A stretch of DNA of 31,051 nucleotides, from positions 1-31,051 of IMG/VR virus record IMGVR_UViG_3300018412_000032; one strand, given 5' to 3'. This DNA comes from a virus. Position numbers and translations under genes: made by a program. Position 1 is the first letter of the stretch. Each line of letters begins with the position of its first letter. This document shows positions 7,671-14,582 of this stretch, piece by piece. A model generated the notes under the pieces. That model did no database searches. It saw only the letters and a list, made by a program, of their open reading frames with translations, and had not been told where the DNA came from.

Positions 7671-8658
7671 ATTTGTTCTCCAGATATTCTATATCAACAA
7701 ACATTGGATTGTAACTACCTTCACTAACATTGTGTTTAACAATGAATCCACGCCAGTGATGATTGCCTTGATGACCTTTGTAACCTTCTTGGTGAAGGTA
7801 GAAAGCCCCTGCCACGATACCCCATTGCTGCTTACCTGATGCTGGTAAGAACCTTGTAGCAATATCCAGTGTCTGCTTGTGGCCCACTGTAAACGACTCA
7901 CCAACTTTATTCAAGATGTTTTGTGCGCTGCCACTATAAGGTTTCCCGCTAAAAGGGTTTGCCATGTAGTGACAATATACAACACCATCAATCGTGACAG
8001 GTTTTAGGAAGTCATATACTTCCCACCCAAACTGTTTGTAACCAAGGCTGTCAATAGATAGGAATCCATGCAATTCTGGGTTAGCGTCTACGTGTCTGTC
8101 AATGCGAGATTCATGATTTCCTAGTGTCAGCACCATGCGTGGGCGATATACTTCCTCACCAGCTTCTGCCTGCTTCTTCTGCAACTTACGTAGAGGTTTC
8201 AACAACACCTCCATACCACGCTTAGCCGCCTCGATATCCTTAGCAACCCGCTTACCCTCTGCTGAACGCTTACCTTTGTCGTAGCTGGACAATGACTCCA
8301 TATCAGCATGATCACCCAAGTGAACAATTACATCAGGACGCTTATCTACAATATACTTACCAAGCAAGGCTAGATGATCTAAGCAAACATCTGGCTTAAC
8401 TTGCGTGTCTGGAATCACTAGGTGTGTACCACATGGTTTAGCGTCACGGACTGTCTTGATATACTGATCAGAATCTGCCTTGAGTTTACTGGTGATGGCT
8501 TGCACCAACCCAGTATCTTCTCGCATTCGAGACAGAATATCATTCACACTGCTTTTCTTAGAGGGTGTGCCCCACAATGCGTGTGAGATTTGTCGGGAGG
8601 ACATCCCTTGCTTGGACATCTTTAGAATCTGTTCCACTGTGTTATCATCGTGCTTCAT
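7663..8658 (-). CDS. calcineurin-like metallophosphoesterase with N-terminal helix-turn-helix
   Basis: 331-aa protein of the two-metal phosphoesterase superfamily. Metal-site motifs are visible: PDTQ (83-86), LGDHAD (114-119), LGNHE (179-183) and later GHKQT and a His-rich HQGNHHWRG. Residues 7-45 look like a helix-turn-helix (SSRQISHALWG). Substrate is unknown; related phage genes are often called DNA repair exonucleases or serine/threonine phosphatases without proof. The location among replication genes favours a nucleic-acid or nucleotide substrate. Its downstream end carries the inserted HNH/AP2 gene. Confidence 0.85.
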   Translation of the reverse strand: MKHDDNTVEQILKMSKQGMSSRQISHALWGTPSKKSSVNDILSRMREDTGLVQAITSKLKADSDQYIKTVRDAKPCGTHLVIPDTQVKPDVCLDHLALLGKYIVDKRPDVIVHLGDHADMESLSSYDKGKRSAEGKRVAKDIEAAKRGMEVLLKPLRKLQKKQAEAGEEVYRPRMVLTLGNHESRIDRHVDANPELHGFLSIDSLGYKQFGWEVYDFLKPVTIDGVVYCHYMANPFSGKPYSGSAQNILNKVGESFTVGHKQTLDIATRFLPASGKQQWGIVAGAFYLHQEGYKGHQGNHHWRGFIVKHNVSEGSYNPMFVDIEYLENKYG

Positions 8659-8941
8659 TCAGCTTCTCCTCAACAAGCTCAGTCCAATGTGCGCCACCGT
8701 TATAATGATACGTGTGAAATGAGATTGATCCGTCTTTATTCTCGGTCACTTCCGCAAATTCAGGTGCATCTGTTTCACCTTCGACTTCCCACTCTACTCG
8801 GAAGTAATTCTCCCCAATCTTAGTGAACACACCCCCTGTGTCCCAAGCGATGTCGTTGAGGTCTGCATTTGGAAACTCTTGTAGAATTACATCTTCGGTC
8901 ACAAGATATAATCGACCTTTGTTTCTTTCGTAATCGCTCAT
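8645..8941 (-). CDS. hypothetical protein, 98 aa
   Basis: Unrecognised acidic protein with alternating hydrophobic residues that suggest a beta-rich fold (YFRVEWEVEGE, SISFHTYHYNGG). GGAGG lies about 7 bases before the ATG. It overlaps the phosphoesterase start by 14 bases and the preceding gene by four, so it belongs to one tightly coupled run of genes. Confidence 0.78.
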   Translation of the reverse strand: MSDYERNKGRLYLVTEDVILQEFPNADLNDIAWDTGGVFTKIGENYFRVEWEVEGETDAPEFAEVTENKDGSISFHTYHYNGGAHWTELVEEKLNEAR

Positions 8942-9159
8942 TCTGTTTCCTCCATCATCTCCAGTTTACGCTGCATTGTGTCAATAATATCTTGAACATC
9001 CTTTTTAAGATCCTTGTGACCACGATTCCCTGCACACATAATCTTCTTGAGTGCGTGTTGGAAGCAAGGATCAGTTATACCCCAAAGATCAATCACACGA
9101 TAGATGTCCAGCTTACCGTGCCATTCACGGTAATAGTGGTTGTGTTTGTTTACTGTCAA
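8938..9159 (-). CDS. conserved small phage protein, 73 aa
   Basis: Small helical protein with the recurrent pattern DIYRVIDLWGITDP, then QHALKKIMCAG and GHKDLKKD. I have the impression of a broadly conserved family in phages with this type of replication module, annotated as hypothetical. No ATG is available until residue 41, so a TTG start at 9159 is the best choice; it overlaps the HNH stop (TTTGA), and AGGG/GGTGAG lies upstream. Function unknown. Confidence 0.72.
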   Translation of the reverse strand: MTVNKHNHYYREWHGKLDIYRVIDLWGITDPCFQHALKKIMCAGNRGHKDLKKDVQDIIDTMQRKLEMMEETE

Positions 9160-9692
9160 ATCTCACCCTCCTCCACTAACTCTCTAACACTTTGCTTACG
9201 AACACTTGCATTATTACTTGGCTTGTTATGTTTTGCAAGCAATTCCTGCAATTCTTTCACAGGCATCTTTGTCAGCTCAATGATGCGCTTCTCAATTGCA
9301 GCCTGCTCAAATGATATACCTTGCTTTTCCGAATATGATTTAACGCTATGACATGGTTTACAGACCAGAGCTAAGTCATCTGAACTAAGACACGTCATAC
9401 TCTCTACAAACGACTGTATATCTCCAATCTCAGTCAAGGTGTTCTCACCTTTGATATGATCCACTTGCAAGTCCTTCTGCAAGAAATCCTTTCCACACAG
9501 ATAGCATTCGCCACCCCACACCATATTACCAGTGTTCTCATTCAGAATACGTTTACGATTCTTCTTGATCACTTCATGTTTGATAGGACTCCTGTTCCAA
9601 CAGGCTCTGCGAATCCCTCCACGAAGCCATGCCAGAAACTTTGCCTTAGTTTTCCAGATGTGAGGAAACTCTTTCCAAGGCTCTTTGGTCAT
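9156..9692 (-). CDS. HNH endonuclease
   Basis: 178-aa HNH nuclease of the zinc-stabilised type: CYLCG (about 63-67), the catalytic DHIKGE (about 78-83) and CKPCH (about 111-115). The N-terminal half is basic. Unlike the two HNH/AP2 genes it has no DNA-binding AP2 tail and is embedded in the operon with four-base overlaps on both sides. It may therefore be a resident replication or recombination nuclease, not a homing gene, though homing remains possible. GGGAG lies 6 bases before the ATG. Confidence 0.85.
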   Translation of the reverse strand: MTKEPWKEFPHIWKTKAKFLAWLRGGIRRACWNRSPIKHEVIKKNRKRILNENTGNMVWGGECYLCGKDFLQKDLQVDHIKGENTLTEIGDIQSFVESMTCLSSDDLALVCKPCHSVKSYSEKQGISFEQAAIEKRIIELTKMPVKELQELLAKHNKPSNNASVRKQSVRELVEEGEI

Positions 9693-9955
9693 AGAGGACT
9701 CCCTTTCTCGTCACACGCCAACAAAACAGGTGCAGCAACTGCGTTCCAGTAGGACTCACCACCACACTTCCCGCATTTTACATGGAATCCCCATTCTGGT
9801 TCAGAGAGATGCACATGTTTGTAATCCAGTCCAGATACCGAGAACCACTCATTACAATTAGGACATTTAATATCAGCACCGTACTTTGACAGGTAACTAG
9901 AGCGAACCTTTCGTCTTGACCATTTGAACAACCATTTGTAAAATTTAGCAATCAA
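9689..9955 (-). CDS. zinc-ribbon protein, 88 aa
   Basis: A basic N-terminus is followed by two CxxC knuckles, CPNC (about 31-34) and CGKC (about 61-64), which would coordinate one zinc ion in a zinc-ribbon. Role unknown; such proteins may bind nucleic acid or act as adaptors. TTG start at 9955 with GGAGG 7 bases upstream; it overlaps both neighbours. This and the 73-aa gene both use TTG, unusual in the rest of the window. Confidence 0.78.
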   Translation of the reverse strand: MIAKFYKWLFKWSRRKVRSSYLSKYGADIKCPNCNEWFSVSGLDYKHVHLSEPEWGFHVKCGKCGGESYWNAVAAPVLLACDEKGSPL

Positions 9956-10551
9956 AACACGTCCTCCACATCATATTCGTATTCACCACAGTCTGCTCCA
10001 ACATTCACATCAGCGAATAGGTCAAAGTGTAATACATCATCAGATTCCCAACTGGACATCAGTGTCAGACCAGCACGGTTGATGTAACTTACACCATCAA
10101 TATCACCAGCATCATAACGCTTGATCAAATCCTTCATCCAGCGTCTTATGTCTAGTGGTAGCTTGTTTCGCCAATCTTCCTGTGCGTAGGGGCTGTTGGT
10201 GGTGATCCAGTTGATAGCTTGGTTGAAAGCATCTCGGTCGTACACGATCTTGCGGATTTTTGGTTTAGATTCAATCTTTAGTTGATTGAATGCAACATCT
10301 TTTGGATCGTACCAAGGCTTATCTGGGATACTGACAAATTTAGCCCCCTCTAGTGTCCTAGGGTTATATCTAATCCACTCAGTATCTTGTCTACACCAAT
10401 ACTGCCAGACGCCTGCGTGAATCCTGCTCCAGCTACTAGAGTAACAATCATTGATGTCAAAGTGTGTTGCCTTTGTAGGCGGTTCACCATAGCACTTAAC
10501 CAGCCCGTCAAAATGGTCTCGCTGCTCTTTAGTCAAGTCAGTATATTTCAT
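9952..10551 (-). CDS. hypothetical protein, 199 aa
   Basis: Unrecognised. The N-terminal 75 residues are rich in Trp and Tyr, the middle contains a basic segment (KPKIRKIVYDRD), and the C-terminus is strongly acidic and ends in DVEDVF. No catalytic motif is obvious. GGAGG lies 6-7 bases before the ATG, which overlaps the stop of the 37-aa gene by ATGA. Confidence 0.8.
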   Translation of the reverse strand: MKYTDLTKEQRDHFDGLVKCYGEPPTKATHFDINDCYSSSWSRIHAGVWQYWCRQDTEWIRYNPRTLEGAKFVSIPDKPWYDPKDVAFNQLKIESKPKIRKIVYDRDAFNQAINWITTNSPYAQEDWRNKLPLDIRRWMKDLIKRYDAGDIDGVSYINRAGLTLMSSWESDDVLHFDLFADVNVGADCGEYEYDVEDVF

Positions 10552-10661
10552 ACGTTTCCTCCGTAATACCAGATAGACATCTTGTAAATGTAATTCGACA
10601 CGATCATGGTGCTGGAAAGTGTGGATATTGTTAGGATGTATGGTAGAAAAAGTGTGTTCAT
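10548..10661 (-). CDS. putative 37-aa membrane peptide
   Basis: Short gene found by reading between the exonuclease and the 199-aa gene. The ATG at 10661 overlaps the exonuclease stop (ATGA), with GGAGG 10 bases upstream, and the stop overlaps the next ATG in the same way. The product is hydrophobic in its first 20 residues (MNTLFLPYILTIS...) and could be a single membrane span. The double four-base overlap is the main reason to believe it is translated. Function unknown. Confidence 0.55.
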   Translation of the reverse strand: MNTLFLPYILTISTLSSTMIVSNYIYKMSIWYYGGNV

Positions 10662-11146
10662 AGATTTAGTTCCTCCAATGTTTTCAGTCCGATGCGCTTC
10701 TTGTAATCAGGCCATATCTCACCCTTCCTGCGCATCATGTAGACAAGACTCAATTGTTCATCGGCTAATTCGACATACGTCTTTGTGACAGTGTTGCCCC
10801 GCCAGTCTTTGTACGTATGTGTATCACCGTAGTGACCTCTGTAAGCATTTAGTATCCGAGTATATATCTCTTGTAGAGAATTGCAACCCTCTAGGTACTT
10901 ACGGGCTGTTTTTTCTCCAACACCTTTATAGTTACCTAGGTCATATTTCTTTCGAATCTCTTGTGGCATGTTAGGCAGACCGGGGATGGAGTCTGTTGGA
11001 TCACCCATTAATGCTTGAACCCCTGTCCAGATGTTTGCCTCAAGCTCAGTCGTACACTTGAATTCGTCTTTAATAAATTGGAAGGTGCACCCGGCTACCC
11101 CGAAAAGGTCTTTATCTATACTTGCAAGACAAACATCCGTATCCAC
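10658..11146 (-). CDS. 5'-3' exonuclease, C-terminal part (after in-frame TGA)
   Basis: 162-aa frame carrying the second half of a FEN/T7 gp6-like exonuclease: the ASIDKDLF metal-site motif near residue 10, the GLPNMP segment with a helix-hairpin-helix-like KGVGEKTARKYL (about 74-85), and the C-terminal arch. It is in the same frame as the N-terminal part at 11153-11692, separated by TGA-TGC-GGT. The GTG at 11146 is the first start codon after the stop, but the ribosome-binding site before it is weak. Without the N-terminal acidic cluster this fragment should not be active alone; readthrough, reassembly of two chains or a nonsense mutation are all possible. Confidence 0.7.
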   Translation of the reverse strand: MDTDVCLASIDKDLFGVAGCTFQFIKDEFKCTTELEANIWTGVQALMGDPTDSIPGLPNMPQEIRKKYDLGNYKGVGEKTARKYLEGCNSLQEIYTRILNAYRGHYGDTHTYKDWRGNTVTKTYVELADEQLSLVYMMRRKGEIWPDYKKRIGLKTLEELNL

Positions 11147-11152
11147 ACCGCA

Positions 11153-11692
11153 TCACTCATAACTCTGGTACAGAGCACATGCGATAGCATCATCACATTC
11201 GCAGTCTGGTGTAACCCTAGCACCATATTTGTCAATCAGATGTTGTCTGGTCGCTTTTAGGTGGATAGGTTTCTCGTTAGATTTACGAGCATGTTTATAC
11301 TCAACCACACTGGCAACATCTTTGCGGAAATTCTTATCCCCGCTGAGGTAATAGATGTATTTACCTGCTTTGACATTCTTTTCAATGAATTTACAGAAGT
11401 TATCGCAGACTTTCTTAGCGTCATCTAATTCGCCATACACCTTGCGACTCTTACGCACCCAATCAGAGGTGTCTATGTTGAAGAATTCCCTAGCGTCCTC
11501 TTGGTGAATCCTACAAGAAGCTGCTGAATCAAACTCTTGGATCAGATCACCATCTTGGTCGTACAATTCATAGATTGTGTTCTCAACTGCTGCTGCTGAA
11601 CGATAGGCAATAATGTCAGCATCTATAACACAATACTTGTATTGCTTGTTTCGCATCTGTTCTTCAGTTGGACATTCTTGACGCTCTTCCAC
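11153..11692 (-). CDS. 5'-3' exonuclease, N-terminal part (ends at in-frame TGA)
   Basis: 179-aa N-terminal half of a T7 gp6/FEN-like exonuclease that would remove RNA primers and degrade host DNA. It contains the first acidic motif IDADIIAYRSA (about 23-33), YYLSGDKNFRKDVA (about 112-125) and the CECDDA metal cluster near 163-168, then stops at TGA (11155-11153). The same frame continues immediately into the DKD half. GTG start at 11692 overlaps the upstream endonuclease stop (TAGTG); an ATG 12 codons in is an alternative. A homing-type gene lies directly upstream. Confidence 0.8.
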   Translation of the reverse strand: MEERQECPTEEQMRNKQYKYCVIDADIIAYRSAAAVENTIYELYDQDGDLIQEFDSAASCRIHQEDAREFFNIDTSDWVRKSRKVYGELDDAKKVCDNFCKFIEKNVKAGKYIYYLSGDKNFRKDVASVVEYKHARKSNEKPIHLKATRQHLIDKYGARVTPDCECDDAIACALYQSYE

Positions 11693-12681
11693 TATTCTAT
11701 TCTCCCGTGTTTCTCAGAAACTCTGTTGAAAGCCTTTGTAAGTAGGTCTAATTCACTAACAGCATAGCACTCAGTACCACCACCAAACCACTCTTTTGGG
11801 ACATACTTCTTTGGTGTGTAGCTATTATGTATAGCTTTCTCCGTATCCCAAGCAACACCTGCTGGTAGTTTAAGCACATCCAGCACCTCAACATTTGCGT
11901 TTGGTATATCGGCTTTTAAATGACGCATTCTGGTTTTCATATCAGTAGTGATACCGACTTTTAAGAAATGTTCGTCATTATTAATGATCTCTAAAAGATA
12001 TAGATTGGAGTATTCATGTGCCAGTGTATAACTCTCCCGTGTTCTTGTACCCAGTGCATCATACCCGCAAAACCTACAACCATGCCCTATAGTCATATGG
12101 GAACTCAAAGCCTGCTCAAACTCCCCATGCCTTTTACAGACAATGCGAAGTCTTGTCCTACCAACACCAAGATACTCTCCCCCAACATAGCCTAGATACT
12201 CGTAGGTGTTGCCGTGCATCTTACGCATCTTTTCCCAGACATCATCTTCTGACAGTCTAGGTGGGCCTATTGGATGATTTTTGGTACATTCTGGACAAGA
12301 CCCGTTTTTAGCACTTAAATGATTTACGGGCTTTGTCTCGAATCTCCCATGTTTTTTGCATACTAGAACTATGGGCGTGTGCTCGTTCAGGTAGTCAACT
12401 TCCTCATACTCAAAGCGATCACCGAACTTATCAACTGATCTCTGGATAAACCAATCTGTGTCGTAAGTCGCCCTCACATGGGCAGTTGACGCACAACGTC
12501 TACAACCTCGTCCAGACTTGTGTTGCCCAGCCAATTGGTTAAACTCCCCGTGTACGGGGCATATAATTGTCACCTTGCTAGTTACTTTAGAGAACTCAAC
12601 TTTAGAGTAATCATAAAATCCTCCATGAACTTTCGTAGATTCCTCTATGAAAGATTCCTGCGTGTAACGTTTTCTTCCCAT
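11692..12681 (-). CDS. putative homing endonuclease, zinc-finger repeats plus T5orf172/GIY-YIG-type domain
   Basis: 329 aa. The first two thirds hold three repeated modules of about 60 residues, each with a CPxHGEF-like or CKxHGxF step followed by a CxxC pair (CRRC, CPEC, CRFC), typical of DNA-binding repeats in phage homing proteins. The C-terminal part has YLLEIINNDEHFLKVGIT followed by TRMRHLKAD, the signature of the GIY-YIG-related T5orf172 domain. It probably cuts near the exonuclease or ssb gene of competing phages. ATG at 12681 chosen; an in-frame GTG at 12687 sits closer to AGGAGG and cannot be excluded. Confidence 0.82.
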   Translation of the reverse strand: MGRKRYTQESFIEESTKVHGGFYDYSKVEFSKVTSKVTIICPVHGEFNQLAGQHKSGRGCRRCASTAHVRATYDTDWFIQRSVDKFGDRFEYEEVDYLNEHTPIVLVCKKHGRFETKPVNHLSAKNGSCPECTKNHPIGPPRLSEDDVWEKMRKMHGNTYEYLGYVGGEYLGVGRTRLRIVCKRHGEFEQALSSHMTIGHGCRFCGYDALGTRTRESYTLAHEYSNLYLLEIINNDEHFLKVGITTDMKTRMRHLKADIPNANVEVLDVLKLPAGVAWDTEKAIHNSYTPKKYVPKEWFGGGTECYAVSELDLLTKAFNRVSEKHGRIE

Positions 12682-12703
12682 TCTCACACCACCTCCTTAG
12701 ACG

Positions 12704-12736
12704 AGAAAGCCCCACCAGATCACTCCAGCAGGGCTT
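12704..12736 (-). terminator. putative terminator after ssb
   Basis: AAGCCC/GGGCTT stem (12708-12713 with 12731-12736, plus partial inner pairing), followed on the minus strand by only TTTCTC. It lies 16 bases after the ssb stop and before the endonuclease ribosome-binding site. The short T tract makes it a moderate call. Confidence 0.5.
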
Positions 12737-12751
12737 GATTTGTGTTAGTTA

Positions 12752-13396
12752 TCAGTACAGGTCAGCATCGTCATCTGTGTCGAACGGTACGTCATCGAAC
12801 TCGTCTTTCGGTTCATCTTTAGTAGGTACGTCCATCGCACAACCCATCACATCATCGAAAGCTGCGCCACCTCCGCCAGAAGTGTATGGTACATGCTCAA
12901 TCACCTTAACAGCTTTGAGCTGAACATTGAGCATACCTTCTTGGTTGCGATATCCGAACAGTTTAACCAACACCTTACTACCGTTGCCGATGTCTTCGGA
13001 GAAAGGTTTACCCTCGTTATCTACGACAGTGATCTTGTTCTTACCGCCCTTCTTGGTGAATTCTGGGCAAGTGAATTGTGCGCCACTGAGTCCTTCTACA
13101 GCATCATAGTTGAAGTCATCCTCACCAACTTGTTTAGATGTTGGGAATTTAATCTTCTTGAATTTATTTTTTTCTACACCAACAGTGAAGAAGGTTTTAT
13201 TCAGAAGGAGATCTTCTTCAAGCTCCTTTCGAGTCTCATCATCAACAAAAAGTGTAATCGAATACTCTTTGTCGTTAGTTTTCAGCTTAGTCTTTGGTTC
13301 GTACACCACAGACCAGTATGCTACAGCCTCTTTGATGTAGATGTCACCCGATTCAAAACCTTTCTTGTCGGTGGTCAGTCGGTTGATAATCGCCAT
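12752..13396 (-). CDS. ssb: single-stranded DNA-binding protein, T7 gp2.5-like
   Basis: 214-aa protein with a central beta-rich OB-fold-like region (FTVGVEKNKFKKIKFP near 67-82; GSKVLVKLFGYRNQEG near 143-158) and a strongly acidic C-terminal tail ending DDDADLY. The acidic tail with a terminal aromatic residue is the hallmark of T7 gp2.5-type SSB and is known there to contact polymerase and primase-helicase, both present upstream. GGGGG lies 10 bases before the ATG. It has its own promoter (13444-13472) and is flanked by hairpins on both sides, which fits high-level expression. Confidence 0.85.
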   Translation of the reverse strand: MAIINRLTTDKKGFESGDIYIKEAVAYWSVVYEPKTKLKTNDKEYSITLFVDDETRKELEEDLLLNKTFFTVGVEKNKFKKIKFPTSKQVGEDDFNYDAVEGLSGAQFTCPEFTKKGGKNKITVVDNEGKPFSEDIGNGSKVLVKLFGYRNQEGMLNVQLKAVKVIEHVPYTSGGGGAAFDDVMGCAMDVPTKDEPKDEFDDVPFDTDDDADLY

Positions 13397-13423
13397 AATA
13401 TATAATCCCCCTACGGAATAGTT

Positions 13424-13458
13424 TCTAAAATAAAGCCTGACAAATCTTACATCAGGCT
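13424..13458 (-). terminator. intrinsic terminator between dsbA-like gene and ssb
   Basis: Seven-bp stem AGCCTGA/TCAGGCT (13434-13440 with 13452-13458), loop of 11, followed on the minus strand by TTATTTTAG. Its loop contains the -10 box of the ssb promoter. Confidence 0.72.
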
Positions 13459-13472
13459 GGTGTTCGTGTCAA
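13444..13472 (-). promoter_or_regulatory. sigma70-like promoter for ssb
   Basis: On the minus strand, consensus TTGACA (13472-13467), a 17-base spacer, and TAAGAT (13449-13444). The start site would fall inside the terminator stem, so the ssb message would begin just past most of the hairpin. Confidence 0.72.
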
Positions 13473-13483
13473 TAGTTACTTTC

Positions 13484-13759
13484 TTAAAGATTCTCTACCA
13501 GATCTAGCAGCTCTTTGTCCGCTTCAATCTTCTCAGCTTTTTTCCGTTCATTGTACTCGATGTCATACTTGATCTGGGCAATACTATTAACGTACCCTCC
13601 GTCAACACCATATTTGTCCTGAACATACGTTTTACTGTCTTTGATCACATCCTTTGCTGAATCAATCTGTAGCATTGCATCTACAATCGTATCAACTTGG
13701 GACATGATGTTCTTACGTGATTCATTATCGTTCGGTAGTTCTTTTAGAAATTTGCTCAT
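13484..13759 (-). CDS. DsbA-like double-stranded DNA-binding protein
   Basis: 91-aa protein whose second half resembles T4 DsbA as I remember it: a helix ending KDSKTYVQDKYGVDGGYVN (about 41-59), then a run of charged helix to the end (LLDLVENL). T4 DsbA binds double-stranded DNA and assists late transcription, and its gene lies near the T4 SSB gene (32); here the gene also precedes ssb. Similarity is from reading only and covers about 50 residues. GGAGG lies 8 bases before the ATG. A terminator follows. Confidence 0.6.
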   Translation of the reverse strand: MSKFLKELPNDNESRKNIMSQVDTIVDAMLQIDSAKDVIKDSKTYVQDKYGVDGGYVNSIAQIKYDIEYNERKKAEKIEADKELLDLVENL

Positions 13760-13978
13760 TCACTTACCCTCCACAATGTCTTTTACCAGATCTTTGTCAA
13801 CCATATTGTGTTTGAACACTAGCATAGGAATCCATGCCAAGAGTACAGCTTGCCAATATGTAATATCCTTTACATTAAAGATATCCACCATGATGTCGTC
13901 CCAGAAACACCAAATAAAGAATGATTGGAGTGCCCATGTAAAGACAACGAGAGTTGTGATTGTAATAAATTTGACCAT
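13760..13978 (-). CDS. small membrane protein with two predicted spans, 72 aa
   Basis: Hydrophobic protein with two likely membrane segments, about 3-25 (FITITTLVVFTWALQSFFIW) and about 41-56 (YWQAVLLAWIPMLVF), and a charged C-terminal tail. Role unknown; the place in an early replication operon allows membrane anchoring of replication, superinfection exclusion or lysis timing, with no evidence for any. ATG overlaps the upstream stop (TAATG) with GGAGG 10 bases before. Confidence 0.72.
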   Translation of the reverse strand: MVKFITITTLVVFTWALQSFFIWCFWDDIMVDIFNVKDITYWQAVLLAWIPMLVFKHNMVDKDLVKDIVEGK

Positions 13979-14220
13979 TATTCAGTTTCCTCCTGCTTAT
14001 TGTTACGTTTGCGGCGGGTGTTGCGCTTGGGTTTGTCTGCTACAGGTTCTTCTGATTGAGTGCCTACAGACACCTCTTGCTTGGATTCATCTTGAGCCAG
14101 CCCCTTAGTGCCAGCTTGGTCTTTACGGCGCAGTAATTCAGCTCGTGCTGCAAGTCCTCGTGGGCTATTCTCGTTAGCCATCACCTTGAGCTGTTTGTCA
14201 GTGAATGTAGTCATGTTCAT
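13978..14220 (-). CDS. hypothetical basic/low-complexity protein, 80 aa
   Basis: Starts with a short predicted helical segment (TDKQLKVMANENSPRGLAARAELLRRKD) of the kind seen in small phage regulators or scaffolds, then a disordered tail rich in Glu, Lys and Arg (KRNTRRKRNNKQEE). The basic tail suggests nucleic-acid contact. It is directly downstream of a near-consensus promoter, with AGAGGAG 7 bases before the ATG. Function unknown. Confidence 0.72.
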   Translation of the reverse strand: MNMTTFTDKQLKVMANENSPRGLAARAELLRRKDQAGTKGLAQDESKQEVSVGTQSEEPVADKPKRNTRRKRNNKQEETE

Positions 14221-14252
14221 ATTGCTTCTCCTCTTGGTTAGTGTTGGTGTAG

Positions 14253-14279
14253 ATTATATTGTTCAGGTTGTTGTGTCAA
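14253..14279 (-). promoter_or_regulatory. near-consensus sigma70 promoter
   Basis: On the minus strand, TTGACA (14279-14274), a 15-base spacer, and TATAAT (14258-14253). Both boxes are perfect; the spacer is two bases short of optimal. It drives the 80-aa, 72-aa and DsbA-like genes. Confidence 0.7.
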
Positions 14280-14297
14280 CATCATTCTTTAAAATAT

Positions 14298-14507
14298 TTA
14301 CGCTGGTGTAAAGTATTTACGCCACACTTCCTTGATTTCATACTCTGACGTATGATCTTGTGCATGAATCTCGAACAATGTCTGGATAAATTGTTCAGCC
14401 TGTTCTCTGGTGGAGTATGTGCGTAGGTATGTCGTCTCGAATTCTTTGCTAGATTGATCTAGGTAGGTACGATAGATGTCATACACACGCTCGATTGTTG
14501 GTTGCAT
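14298..14507 (-). CDS. hypothetical protein, 69 aa
   Basis: Unrecognised helical protein rich in Tyr, Glu and Thr (YDIYRTYLDQSS near 9-20; STREQAEQFIQTLFEIH near 32-48). No signal or membrane segment. AGGAG lies 7 bases before the ATG, and a good promoter with a terminator hairpin sits directly upstream, so it can be expressed separately from the polymerase genes. Confidence 0.75.
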   Translation of the reverse strand: MQPTIERVYDIYRTYLDQSSKEFETTYLRTYSTREQAEQFIQTLFEIHAQDHTSEYEIKEVWRKYFTPA

Positions 14508-14535
14508 CTGGGATCTCCTGTCAGATGTCTGGGGA

Positions 14536-14576
14536 GAAATATAGCAAGCCAGATGAATCGTGTCAAGTGGCTTGCT
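14536..14576 (-). terminator. terminator hairpin after the GIY-YIG gene
   Basis: Perfect 9-bp stem AGCAAGCCA/TGGCTTGCT (14543-14551 with 14568-14576), 16-base loop, followed on the minus strand by ATATTTC. It begins 7 bases after the GIY-YIG stop codon. Confidence 0.6.
14538..14566 (-). promoter_or_regulatory. sigma70-like promoter for the 69-aa gene
   Basis: On the minus strand, TTGACA (14566-14561), 17-base spacer, TATATT (14543-14538). The -35 box is in the loop of the terminator hairpin and the -10 box lies in its tail. Confidence 0.72.
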
Positions 14577-14582
14577 TGGGGT

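Noticed and set aside
7663-8658. SbcD/Mre11-type DNA repair nuclease
   Set aside because: Metal-site motifs fit the general phosphoesterase fold, but the first motif is DxQ instead of DxH and no SbcC-like partner is present; only the superfamily is claimed.
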